A DNA stretch of 64,000 bases from Levilactobacillus brevis (GTDB lineage Bacteria > Bacillota > Bacilli > Lactobacillales > Lactobacillaceae): the NCBI GenBank assembly GCA_003666485.1, contig CP032931.1, positions 372,001 through 436,000 on the forward strand, written 5' to 3'. How positions within the stretch are numbered: position 1 is the stretch's first letter; the number at the start of each line of letters is the position of its first letter. The notes under the pieces are model-generated. The model saw only the letters and a program-made list of their open reading frames with translations. It made no database searches and was not told where the DNA came from. Position numbers and translations under genes: made by a program. This document shows, in pieces, positions 17,832-25,613 of the stretch.

Positions 17832-18767
17832 ATGACAGAACCGAAAATTGCTTTAGGAACCTGGGCGTGGGGCGACACCGCGTCCGATAGATATTTTGGT
17901 GATACATTATCTGCTGCGAGCCTGAAGCCCGTGGTGACGGCGGGGATGGCAAACGGCTTTACCCTGTGGGATACGGCCTATGCGTACGGTCAGGGGACTT
18001 CGGAGAACCTGGTCGGCGAACTATTGGCGGATTATCCGCGAGATAGCTATCAACTGTCGACGAAATTCACGCCGCGGATGGCTGGCGATGGCGACCATGA
18101 AATGGCTGATATGTTGGCCGGGAGTCTGCGGCGGTTACGGACGGACCACGTGGATATTTACTGGATTCACAATCCGGACGACGTGGAAAAGTGGACGCCG
18201 GAACTGATTCCGCTAGTCCAAAGCGGCAAGGTCAAGCGCGTTGGTGTGTCCAATCATAATCTGGCACAGATCAAGCGGGCCAATGAAATTTTGGGTGAAG
18301 CAGGGATTCAGGTCTCGGCCGTCCAAAACCATTTCAGCCTGTTGTACCGGTCTTCAGAACGGGCAGGCATCATTGATTATTGCCGGGAGCACCACATCAC
18401 GTTTTACGCGTACATGGTCCTGGAACAGGGTGCACTGACGGGACATTATGACGTGGACCACCCATTGCCAGCCGGCAGTGAGCGGGCCAAGGTCTACAAC
18501 GCCGCCTTGCCACAATTGACCAGTCTGACCGCGGCCATGAAGGCGATTGGTGAGCGGCAAAACGCCTCGATTGCGGAGGTCGCCACTGCTTATGCCTTAG
18601 CCAAGGGGACGACCCCAATCATTGGCGTCACCAAGGAAAAGTACATTGCGAGTGAATTGCGGGCAGAAAAGGTCACCTTAACACCGGCTGAAATCAGCCA
18701 GCTGGAGGACTTGGCGGCCGCAACGCACGTGGATACCAAGGGCTTCTGGGAAGCACCGATGGTTTAG
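17832..18767 (+). CDS. Aldo-keto reductase (fourth of the region)
   Basis: A 311-residue member of the oxidoreductase-type AKR group. Tetrad: LWDTAYAYGQGTSE (Asp, Tyr), LSTKFTPRM (Lys), IYWIHNPDDVEKW (His); C-terminal TTPIIGVTKEKYIASEL for the cofactor phosphate. It differs from the reductase at 16043 in the loop after the Lys and is transcribed alone between an F1 copy and a terminator. AGAAAGGGG precedes ATG 17832. Substrate unknown. Confidence 0.9.
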   Translation: MTEPKIALGTWAWGDTASDRYFGDTLSAASLKPVVTAGMANGFTLWDTAYAYGQGTSENLVGELLADYPRDSYQLSTKFTPRMAGDGDHEMADMLAGSLRRLRTDHVDIYWIHNPDDVEKWTPELIPLVQSGKVKRVGVSNHNLAQIKRANEILGEAGIQVSAVQNHFSLLYRSSERAGIIDYCREHHITFYAYMVLEQGALTGHYDVDHPLPAGSERAKVYNAALPQLTSLTAAMKAIGERQNASIAEVATAYALAKGTTPIIGVTKEKYIASELRAEKVTLTPAEISQLEDLAAATHVDTKGFWEAPMV

Positions 18768-18778
18768 GTTAAAAATAA

Positions 18779-18817
18779 GGCTCAGCTGGCACTGTCCATG
18801 TCGGCTGAGTCTTTTTA
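18779..18817 (+). terminator. Terminator of the fourth aldo-keto reductase
   Basis: GGCTCAGC and GCTGAGTC form the stem, followed by TTTTT, shortly after the stop codon. Confidence 0.85.
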
Positions 18818-18824
18818 TTTGGAT

Positions 18825-18978
18825 TTCTAGACGAACACCGGCTAGAATCGTTGTCACCATGCGGTTCATGGTGTTCAAATTAGTCATTTATAGCTTTGTA
18901 GTAGAAACTGGCGCCAAATATGGGTCGGAACGTGGTGGGCGGACCGAGCCTGAAAAGCGGTCTCGGTTTCGCTTTGAG
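18825..18978 (-). repeat. F1 repeat, truncated copy with its right flank
   Basis: In minus orientation this holds the F1 right-hand flank (compare AAAGCTATAAATGACTAATTTGAACACCATG on the minus strand with GAAGCTGTGGACGCCTAATTTTAACGCCATG at 2098), then GCCAAATATGGGTCGGAACG..GGGCGG and about half of arm 3, ending at the TTATAATAATC that probably drives the antitoxin gene. It is cut off inside the element, so the fold is lost. Confidence 0.75.
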
Positions 18979-19016
18979 TTATAATAATCTCATATTGAGA
19001 AGGGTGGTAGCCATTC

Positions 19017-19078
19017 ATGGTAACAACTGCAACCAATATTACGGACGCTCAGAAAAACCTTAAAAGTCTAACAGATGA
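19017..19078 (+). pseudogene. YefM/Phd-type antitoxin, N-terminal fragment
   Basis: ATG 19017 with GAGAAGGG before it opens a frame reading MVTTATNITDAQKNLKSLTDD, the typical N-terminal DNA-binding segment of YefM/Phd antitoxins. The frame is cut after 62 nt by an IS1380-family element. Removing the element and one copy of the AGATGA duplication joins it in frame to 20734-20953 (SLTDDVIDYNEYVIIT), giving a 93-residue antitoxin. I see no toxin gene of the YoeB type downstream. Confidence 0.85.
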
Positions 19079-19101
19079 CCTGAATTATTCACCAGAAACT
19101 C

Positions 19102-19149
19102 CAAAATCCCCATCAAACACATGATTCAAGTGCTTGATGGGAATTTTAC
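19102..19149 (+). terminator. Terminator-like hairpin at the left end of the IS1380 element
   Basis: AAAATCCCCATCAA and TTGATGGGAATTTT flank a loop containing CACATGATTCAAGTG. It lies between the left inverted repeat and the transposase gene and would block read-in from outside. Confidence 0.7.
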
Positions 19150-19238
19150 GTTTTCACCTTTTAAGTGCAGAAAAAGAGCCTCAGCTCTGGTATAGTTAAC
19201 TCGACCAAAAGACACTATAAAGAGAAGAGGACTCTATA

Positions 19239-20543
19239 ATGAAAACTGTACAGGAAATGGCATTTAGTTTCAATAAAAACATTCTAGCATCGCATACCGG
19301 CGGTCAATTATCTTCTGATGGTGGCCTAACCTTGTGTGTTGAACTGATGGCAAAGTTTCAGTTCACGAACTTAGCTGACAATCTATTGAAGTTCAACGAC
19401 CATCGACAATACTGCCGACATAGTAATTCAAGTATCTTAATGCAGTTGGTTCTGCAGATCATTGCCGGTTATAATACAGATTCTGCTGCAACCTCATTGG
19501 TTGCAGAACCATTGTTTAAACTTTTATTGGACAAACCAGCCTTAGCTTCACAAGCGACGATATCCCGTTTCTGGCAACGTATCGATTCCGCAGGTGTGGA
19601 CGCCTTCCAGACTTTAAATCAAGCTCTTATTGATCAAGCTCGACTGCTAACTAATCAGACGACCACCATTATTGATATTGATTCAACCCATTCTGACACT
19701 TATGGCAATCAAGAAGCTACTGACTATAACGCCCATTATGGCTCGGAGGGGTATCATCCATTACTAGCTATCGATAATGATGGTAATCTCATGAAAGCCA
19801 TCCTACGGCCTGGTAATGCCTATACCAGCACAGATATAAAAGCCTTTTTAGAACCGTTATTAAAACATTATCAAGACCAATTGCCAGAAACTGATATTCT
19901 GGTTCGCGGTGATAGCGGGTTCGCCACACCAGCTGTTTATGATACCTGCGAGGCCGATGATGTCTTTTACATTATTCGCCTCAAACGTAATAAGCGACTA
20001 CACAACTTGGCAGAAGAGTTTGTACAGATAAGCGACACAACTGAGTGGCATGAAACCGAAACTCACTATTACTCAGCAACTTATCAGGCCACTTCGTGGC
20101 CTAAACCGCGTCAAGTATACGTTAAGTCAACTCGTGTAGCTGGCGAATTGATCTTTTCACATGAATTTATTGTGACTAATCTGACAAATTTAACCGTAGA
20201 AGCAGCATTTGAACTGTATCATAAGCGTGGTCAGATGGAGAATTATATCAAGGAAGCCAAAGAGGGCTTCTTCTTTGATAAGACTGATAGTTCAACGTTT
20301 ACCGCCAACGCTGCCCGTATGATGGTTAGTGTATTAGCGTACAATATTATCAATTTTATGAAGCAAATAGCCCTACCTAAAACAGAGACCGGATTGCGTG
20401 TTAGTACATTACGAATCCGTTTATTCAAAGTCGCTGCCCGCGTTGTGTTTACCGGTCGACGAATCCAGTTACGACTGAGTTCTCATCACGTTTATCATCG
20501 ACTCTTTTATCAGGTATTACAGCGTATTCAGGCTATTAAATAG
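19239..20543 (+). CDS. tnp: IS1380-family transposase
   Basis: A 434-residue DDE transposase of usual length for IS1380. It starts MKTVQEMAFSFNK and has GGQLSSDGGLTL early, the family hallmark. Catalytic residues are likely Asp in IIDIDSTHSDTYG, Asp in VRGDSGFATPAVYD and Glu in KRGQMENYIKEAKEGF (the YxxGxxEN-like region). The frame is intact and AT-rich relative to the flanking chromosome. AGAGAAGAGGA precedes the ATG. Confidence 0.95.
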   Translation: MKTVQEMAFSFNKNILASHTGGQLSSDGGLTLCVELMAKFQFTNLADNLLKFNDHRQYCRHSNSSILMQLVLQIIAGYNTDSAATSLVAEPLFKLLLDKPALASQATISRFWQRIDSAGVDAFQTLNQALIDQARLLTNQTTTIIDIDSTHSDTYGNQEATDYNAHYGSEGYHPLLAIDNDGNLMKAILRPGNAYTSTDIKAFLEPLLKHYQDQLPETDILVRGDSGFATPAVYDTCEADDVFYIIRLKRNKRLHNLAEEFVQISDTTEWHETETHYYSATYQATSWPKPRQVYVKSTRVAGELIFSHEFIVTNLTNLTVEAAFELYHKRGQMENYIKEAKEGFFFDKTDSSTFTANAARMMVSVLAYNIINFMKQIALPKTETGLRVSTLRIRLFKVAARVVFTGRRIQLRLSSHHVYHRLFYQVLQRIQAIK

Positions 20544-20659
20544 CCCCAATTAAAAAAAATTCTGTACGATCAAGGGATAAGTGCACCCAAAAATTCAAAA
20601 ATGACTCACCGTTAGGTGATACCATCAAAATTTAGAGTCTCAATACATAGTAAGCAAGA

Positions 20660-20706
20660 TCAAAAGCCGTCAGTTTTTGAAAAACATGAAAACTGACGAC
20701 TTTTTT
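20660..20706 (+). terminator. Terminator at the right end of the IS1380 element
   Basis: GTCAGTTTT and AAAACTGAC form a stem around TGAAAAACATG, followed by a run of six T. It would end the transposase transcript inside the element, just before the right inverted repeat. Confidence 0.85.
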
Positions 20707-20727
20707 GAAAGGTATGAATAATTCAGG

Positions 20728-20953
20728 AGATGATGTTATTGATTATAATGAATATGTGATTATTACCAAACCCCAAAATAGAAATGTCGTATTAATGTCA
20801 GAATCAGAGTTTCGGTCTTGGCAAGAGACCTTATATATTTTAGATTCTGATGAAAATCGTCAAGCGCTTGATCAGTCGATTGACCAGATGAGTAGTGGTA
20901 ACTTTAAAACCTTATCATTTGAGGATTGGCGGCAATCTATAGATGAAAAATGA
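20728..20953 (+). pseudogene. YefM/Phd-type antitoxin, C-terminal fragment
   Basis: After the second AGATGA the frame reads DYNEYVIITKPQNRNVVLMSE then a helix EFRSWQETLYILDSDENRQAL and an acidic tail ending FEDWRQSIDEK, the standard toxin-neutralising half of YefM. A continuous frame reaches back into the IS right end (from 20705), but its start is not natural. Just after the stop, GAAAAGACGCAGTGTACCAGGTTA is a decayed copy of the terminator at 21401, suggesting that an ancestral duplication or loss of a toxin gene happened here. Confidence 0.85.
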
Positions 20954-21048
20954 AAAGACGCAGTGTACCAGGTTAGTCGTCCGCATTCGTAGCTAATCCA
21001 ACGAAATCATGATTATTCATATTGTTCAAAATTAAGGAGTTGAATGCT

Positions 21049-21384
21049 ATGTTACATCGTGAAAACAAAATTAGGCAGTATCATACCAGTTCAGCTGCTG
21101 ACCTGATGAAGGAAACCATGGAATTTTACCAGATTACGCAAACCGACTTAGCCGATCGACTCGGGGTAAGCCAGAAAAATATTTCTGATATTCTCAAACG
21201 CAAACGATTTATCAACGAGGTGCTTGCACTGCGAATTGAAACCGTGATGGGAATCTCGAGCCAACTGCTGTTAAACTTGGATGTGAATTTTAAGCTGCAT
21301 CAGGCTAAGCAACTGGCTGATGAAGACCAGGCGCAGCATCATTCAGATAAATTTCTCAAACGCTATGATTGGGTCACGGCGTAA
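21049..21384 (+). CDS. HigA-like helix-turn-helix antitoxin or regulator
   Basis: A 111-residue XRE-type protein. The helix-turn-helix is ITQTDLADRLGVSQKNISDILKRKR with FINEVLALRIETVMG after it, as in HigA/VapI antitoxins. ATG 21049 is chosen because TAAGGAG lies 8 nt before it; an upstream in-frame start overlaps that site. No HigB-like toxin gene is adjacent on either side. The C-terminal tail (DEDQAQHHSDKFLKRYDW) is longer than needed for DNA binding. It may be an orphan antitoxin left from a toxin-antitoxin locus. Confidence 0.8.
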   Translation: MLHRENKIRQYHTSSAADLMKETMEFYQITQTDLADRLGVSQKNISDILKRKRFINEVLALRIETVMGISSQLLLNLDVNFKLHQAKQLADEDQAQHHSDKFLKRYDWVTA

Positions 21385-21400
21385 AATCAATAATGTAGAC

Positions 21401-21444
21401 GAAAAGACTCAGTGGACCAGGTTAATTGTCCACTGGGTCTTTTC
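21401..21444 (+). terminator. Terminator of the HigA-like gene
   Basis: GAAAAGACTCAGTGGAC pairs with GTCCACTGGGTCTTTTC around CAGGTTAATT. A degenerate partial copy lies at 20952-20975. Confidence 0.88.
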
Positions 21445-21490
21445 ATTTCGTGATAATCAAATGTTGAAAGTAGACTTAAAGCATTGATTC

Positions 21491-21660
21491 CCAGAACGAC
21501 GGCGCTCTGTCCACTAAAATTGGTGAAACCAGAAACCTGCATCAGCCAAGATTCCGCCTGCTATAGAGAACACCTGCAGCTTGGAAAGTTGTCTTCTAGA
21601 TGGGTCCATCCCTGGTAGTCTCTGGCAAGTTAACTGTTGCCAAGGGTTAAGCCAATTATT
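21491..21660 (+). repeat. Degenerate F2 repeat directly in front of an F1 derivative
   Basis: GTCCACTAAAATTGGTGAAACCAGAAAC opens a diverged F2 (TTCCGCCTGCTATAGAGAACACCTGCAG is recognisable), after which the pattern decays into TTAAGCCAATTATTGTTGGTAAGCACTCC, the same lead-in that precedes F1 at 1880 and 44043. Confidence 0.55.
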
Positions 21661-21676
21661 GTTGGTAAGCACTCCT

Positions 21677-21789
21677 GTAGCCGAGAGTTCGCCAAATGTG
21701 GGTTCAGCCGCGGCCGAGACCGCTTCCCAGGCTCGGTCCGGTCCGCCCACAGCGACACGACCCATATTTGGCGGACGGTAGGCGGCTAG
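21677..21789 (+). repeat. F1 deletion derivative: closing helix plus one arm
   Basis: Only 113 bp. The ends are intact (GTAGCCGAGAGTTCGCCAAATGTGGGTTCAGCCG and CCCATATTTGGCGGACGGTAGGCGGC) but arms 1 and 2 are missing, leaving GGCCGAGACCGC..GGCTCGGTCC as the only internal hairpin. A downstream 22-bp sequence (ATTCGTAGCTAATCCAACGAAA at 21846) is an exact copy of one at 20985. Confidence 0.88.
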
Positions 21790-21930
21790 GTCCCGCTATG
21801 AAGCTGTAACCGACTAATCCTAACGCCATGAAGGGTATAAGCAAAATTCGTAGCTAATCCAACGAAAGATGACCGTAATTGTCAATTAAGGGTGACAAAT
21901 CGCCGTTGGATTTCGTTAGTAACAGTAGGA

Positions 21931-23661
21931 CTACTTAAACGTCTTGTTCTCAAACGTCTGAACAGTTCCCGTCTTAGCTTGCTTGTTCACGTTGGCGGTC
22001 AGCTTCACATCGTCACCTGCCTGTAGGAGCGCGGCCTTGGGGTAATCCCCAGTGCCGACCGACCAGAGGTAATCGTTACCCTTGATTGCGAAGAGCACGC
22101 TTTGGCTACTGCCGTTGGGAACGACGGCGACACGGGAAACGATGCCGCGGACCTTGGTCAACTTAGTAGCGGTCGAACTAGCCGTAGAACCGGCGGCCGC
22201 TAATTGTACGCGGTATTGGTCGAGCGCCTGAGCGGCCGTGGTGGCGTAAGCCTTGACGCTTTGGTCAGCCGCCTTGATGTAGGCGTAGCTCCGGAAAGCC
22301 CCAGTGGAGTCGAGTAGCGAGACTACCCAAGTCGGCGTGCCATCGATGTTATACATGATCGGCATCGTCGCCGACCATTTCTGCGCAACATATTCTTTTT
22401 CGGCAATCTTCTTGGCCCCGTCACTGTCCATGACCCCGATATTTTTACCGGTGTAATACGTCAGGGTCCCCGTCCGCGCGTTGATCATGGAGTAACCCAT
22501 GGTCGAGTCGGCGCTAGTCTTGGGCGAGGTGAAGTCGTTGAAGTACGAAATGTTGCCGTGTTTATCTGCGACAGGGGTGACGCCATCTTCTGTCCCGTTG
22601 CTGTTGGGAAGCTTGACGCCGGTCTTGTTGAAGTAGGCGTTGAAGAAGCCGTTACCGTAACGGCCGAAGATCTCGTTCATTTCCGCGGCAGTCGATGACG
22701 CGATGGATTCGTTGATAAACGCCGGGGCGCCGGCGGCCGTGTACAGCTTGGTGGCCCCCGTCTTGGCGTTTAGCACGACCACGTGCAGACTGCGATAGTT
22801 GATCCGTTTGGAAACGCCGCGCGCCTTGTAGACGGTCTGGATGAAGAACGGTTCACCCTGGTCGTTGACCTCTAATTGTGGTTGACCTTCTTGGACCCAG
22901 CTGGGGAAGCGGTTGTAAATGACCCGTTGAGCGTCGTCGAATAGGTAAGCGCTCGGTGTGTATTTCATCGCTTGTTTGACGAAATGCGGTTCGGCGTTGA
23001 CGTTAGTGGCGTCGATGATGAAGTATCCCGGCGTCACGCGCGCCCGTTGCCAACGCCAAAAGCCGTCGAACTCGACCGGTGCGATGTAGACGGTCTTGCC
23101 CTTGACCACCTGCGTCTGGAGATCGCCCAACTTGTAGTAAGACGTGTTGGGCACGGTGCTCATGGCCTTGTTCATCTTGTTGCGGACGGTCTTCGGCGAG
23201 ATGGCGATGGGCGTGCTGGCCTTATCCAGCAGTGGCGCGGTTTTGACCGTTTTGATGCGCAAGGAATTGTAGACGGCCTTGACGCCAAAGCGCGTTTGTA
23301 GCGACCCAAATAGGCCCAGCACCACTAAGACAGCCAGGACACCGACGGCTAATTTAGTGCCAAAATTGATGCGCGGCAGGTGAAAACTAAAGGGCACGTT
23401 GCCCCGTCGTTCAACCTCGACCTTAGCTTGGGGGCTGTTGAAGGCCAGTAACGGCAGGTAGAAAATGCCGTAGATCAGGTTCATCCCAATCAGGCTGGCC
23501 GGTGTCTTGCTGGGAAGGGAACTGAAGACGATGCCTAACGCTACCAGGTAAAAGATGGCGTAGGTGCCGACCAGTAACCGCCAGCGCTCGGGCCGTTGGA
23601 TGCAGGCCAGCACGGTCATGCCCAGCGCGGTCAAGGTACCGAATAATGCAACTAAAAGCAT
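21931..23661 (-). CDS. Large membrane protein with extracellular domain, unknown function
   Basis: A 576-residue protein. The first 125 residues hold four hydrophobic helices (at about 3-20, 30-50, 57-75 and 104-122); the rest is a long extracytoplasmic region with repeated strand patterns such as DGTPTWVVSLLDSTGAFRSYAYI, which resemble PepSY-like or YPEB-like folds by eye only. I do not recognise a catalytic motif. ATG 23661 has an AAGGAG site. It is followed by a region with AATCCAACG/CGTTGGATT complementarity that may end the transcript. Its neighbours (L,D-transpeptidase, deacetylase) point to an envelope role. Confidence 0.7.
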   Translation of the reverse strand: MLLVALFGTLTALGMTVLACIQRPERWRLLVGTYAIFYLVALGIVFSSLPSKTPASLIGMNLIYGIFYLPLLAFNSPQAKVEVERRGNVPFSFHLPRINFGTKLAVGVLAVLVVLGLFGSLQTRFGVKAVYNSLRIKTVKTAPLLDKASTPIAISPKTVRNKMNKAMSTVPNTSYYKLGDLQTQVVKGKTVYIAPVEFDGFWRWQRARVTPGYFIIDATNVNAEPHFVKQAMKYTPSAYLFDDAQRVIYNRFPSWVQEGQPQLEVNDQGEPFFIQTVYKARGVSKRINYRSLHVVVLNAKTGATKLYTAAGAPAFINESIASSTAAEMNEIFGRYGNGFFNAYFNKTGVKLPNSNGTEDGVTPVADKHGNISYFNDFTSPKTSADSTMGYSMINARTGTLTYYTGKNIGVMDSDGAKKIAEKEYVAQKWSATMPIMYNIDGTPTWVVSLLDSTGAFRSYAYIKAADQSVKAYATTAAQALDQYRVQLAAAGSTASSTATKLTKVRGIVSRVAVVPNGSSQSVLFAIKGNDYLWSVGTGDYPKAALLQAGDDVKLTANVNKQAKTGTVQTFENKTFK

Positions 23662-23795
23662 AGAATAACTCCTTTATGTAGTTGGCTGAGAGTTGAAGCG
23701 ATACCTCTAGTTTACCGTAGTTGGTGGGTTGGGGATAGGGGAAACCCAAAAAACGCGCTCCCATCAGCTGATGGCAACGCGATTAATTGTAAATT

Positions 23796-24332
23796 TTAGT
23801 GAATCACAACTTTCATCCCAGCAGGCACGTGGCTGTAAATCCAATGTGCATCGGCAACGGATAAGCGCACGCAGCCGTGGCTGGCGCGTTTGCCTAACTT
23901 GTGGGCTTCGCTGACAATGTACTTGCCGTGAGCATTGACGGGGACGGAGTGGAACAGGTAGGTGCCCCAGTACTTGAAGGACGTCCAGTAGTTGGCACCT
24001 TCTTTAGACCCGGCGTTGTAAAAATGCGTGCCGCGGTTTTGGATGTGATAAGTCCCGGTTGGGGTTGGGGATGATTTCTTCCCAGTCGAGCAGACCATGG
24101 TGTAGAGCGTCTTGTGCTTACTGGTCTTGATGTACACGCGCTGTTTGGCGATGGACACCTTGATGTAAGCGTGCTTGTTTTTCTTTAAATTCGGGTAAGC
24201 CTTGGTCTCAGACGGTTGCTTCCAAGTAGGCGTCGTCGCCTTGGCATTAGCCGTGGTGGCAGTCAAAACGACCCCACCCGTCAGACTGAGCACGGCGAGT
24301 AATGCGGCTAAGAATAATTTTAGGTGCTTCAC
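23796..24332 (-). CDS. L,D-transpeptidase (YkuD domain), secreted
   Basis: A 178-residue exported enzyme. GTG 24332 (VKHLKLFLAALLAVL) is the start, with AAGGAGG correctly spaced; the signal peptide ends near TTANAKA. The YkuD catalytic motif is complete: HSVPVNAHGKY upstream and RASHGCVRLSVADAHW with the active Cys. It forms 3-3 peptidoglycan cross-links or links proteins or other stems to the wall; family members of this short form also act as wall-modifying enzymes of uncertain role. It follows the large membrane protein's promoter region on the same strand. Confidence 0.9.
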   Translation of the reverse strand: MKHLKLFLAALLAVLSLTGGVVLTATTANAKATTPTWKQPSETKAYPNLKKNKHAYIKVSIAKQRVYIKTSKHKTLYTMVCSTGKKSSPTPTGTYHIQNRGTHFYNAGSKEGANYWTSFKYWGTYLFHSVPVNAHGKYIVSEAHKLGKRASHGCVRLSVADAHWIYSHVPAGMKVVIH

Positions 24333-24442
24333 AGTGAATTCCTCCTTGTAGAATACACTCATTATTCTATAAGTCTGGAATCGGGCTGTCAACAGGTGAA
24401 ATGACCAATGTGAATAACAGTTGTGATGATGAAGCTTGCGAG

Positions 24443-24480
24443 CCAAAAAAGGCTAATTCTCAACAATGGAGAATTAGCCG
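24443..24480 (-). terminator. Terminator of the 30-residue membrane peptide gene
   Basis: On the minus strand GGCTAATTCTCCATTG..GAGAATTAGCC forms a perfect stem and is followed by TTTTTT. It lies 22 bp after the small gene's stop, so that gene has its own transcript end. Confidence 0.88.
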
Positions 24481-24501
24481 TCATAGTTTTGCTTCATAAA
24501 G

Positions 24502-24594
24502 TTAACCCTTAAACATAAAGATTCCCCGGACAATTTCCGCACCAATCAAAACAATCATCGCTGACCAGGTAAGTAATGTTGCGACGCTCCCCAT
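24502..24594 (-). CDS. 30-residue single-span membrane peptide
   Basis: A small gene preceded by a textbook CAAGGAGGTCAAC site (ATG at 24594) and followed by a dedicated terminator, so it is very likely real although short. The protein starts MGSVATLL, contains an almost uninterrupted hydrophobic helix with one Glu and one Arg near its end (LIGAEIVRG) and ends FMFKG. Candidates are a holin-like or type I toxin peptide, or a small regulator of a membrane protein; sequence alone does not decide. It lies between the L,D-transpeptidase and deacetylase genes on the same strand. Confidence 0.8.
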   Translation of the reverse strand: MGSVATLLTWSAMIVLIGAEIVRGIFMFKG

Positions 24595-24695
24595 AATGTT
24601 GACCTCCTTGTGAACACTTTAACTTTTCCTTCAACTTCATTGTACGCTGAAGCCAAGGTTATCGCAATGGGTGCGCTTACATCGATGCAAATTGT

Positions 24696-25553
24696 CTACG
24701 AATTAGTGCCCTGGATCAACGCCGCGAAGGTCGCTAGGTTCATGCCGGGGATGACGCGTAGCCGCGAGAGGTTGTAGCGGCCCTGAGACAGTTGGGCGAT
24801 GCCCTCTTGGGTAGTCAGCGCCACGCGATACCCAGCTTGCTTGGCCAGGCGCCGGGTCGTTTGGTCGGCGCGTCCTGCGGGGTAGCACAGCATCTGCGTG
24901 TCTTGATCAAGGTGTTGGTCGAGCCAGGCCTTTGAGTCGACCAACTCGTGTTTTTGTTGAGCGGCCGTCAACGCATTTAGGTCCAGGTGTTGGACCGTAT
25001 GGCTGGCAAAGTCGACACGCCCGGTAGCCTTAAGTGCCCGCATTTGGGCCAAAGACAGGTGGTTAGACTTGTGCGTGAAGCCGGTGATGGCGTTGATGGT
25101 GACGTGTTGCTGGTTGCGTTTGAGCGTCGGTAACAGCTTCAGGTTATCCCTGTAGGCGTCGTCTAGCGTGATCCAGACGACCTTCTTTTGCGGCACCGTA
25201 TTGGTGGTTAGCGCGCGGATGGCCTGGGCGGTGGTCAGCGTTTGGTAGTGGTGGCGTTTTAAATAATTCAGCTCGGCGACAGCTTGTTGCTTGGGCACGC
25301 GTAGTTGGTTACCGGTCGAGATGCTGTGATACATCAGGATGGGCAGTTGGAGCGGCTGCTTGAGTTTGACCCACGGCTGAGTGGGCTTGGCCTTGACCTC
25401 GGTGGCTAAGACGTCCTTTTTGGTCAAGCGATTGTGTGTGGCTGGTGCCGTCCGAACGTTGGTACGACGCGATTGTGTGAATGCGACCGCGCCAAAGATG
25501 ATGGCGACCAGCGCCAAACAGCCCGCCAGCAATCCCCATTTTCGTTTCATCAT
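24696..25553 (-). CDS. Polysaccharide deacetylase, membrane-anchored
   Basis: A 285-residue extracellular NodB-domain protein. A basic start and one hydrophobic helix (about residues 6-26) act as signal anchor. The NodB domain starts at LPILMYHSI; the motif VVWITLDDAYRDN supplies the metal and base Asp, SHTVQHLDL the HxxxH ligands, and CYPAGR the third motif. It removes acetyl groups from a cell-wall or surface glycan (PdaA/IcaB-like). The start is one of two adjacent ATG codons after GGGGGAATC. It stands near other wall-modifying genes. Confidence 0.9.
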   Translation of the reverse strand: MMKRKWGLLAGCLALVAIIFGAVAFTQSRRTNVRTAPATHNRLTKKDVLATEVKAKPTQPWVKLKQPLQLPILMYHSISTGNQLRVPKQQAVAELNYLKRHHYQTLTTAQAIRALTTNTVPQKKVVWITLDDAYRDNLKLLPTLKRNQQHVTINAITGFTHKSNHLSLAQMRALKATGRVDFASHTVQHLDLNALTAAQQKHELVDSKAWLDQHLDQDTQMLCYPAGRADQTTRRLAKQAGYRVALTTQEGIAQLSQGRYNLSRLRVIPGMNLATFAALIQGTNS

Positions 25554-25613
25554 GATTCCCCCAAAATGTAGTCTTAACTATAGTATAAGGGGGTTAAACG
25601 AAAAAGCCATAAA

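Larger units (their letters stand above)
19079..20727 (+). mobile_element. Complete IS1380-family insertion sequence, 1649 bp
   Basis: Terminal inverted repeats CCTGAATTATTCA (19079-19091) and TGAATAATTCAGG (20715-20727) are exact complements. AGATGA flanks both ends (19073-19078 and 20728-20733), the apparent target duplication, although IS1380 members more often make 4-5 bp. The element carries one intact transposase on the plus strand and a hairpin with T run near each end (19102-19149 and 20660-20706), which would insulate it. It splits a YefM-type antitoxin gene. Confidence 0.9.
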
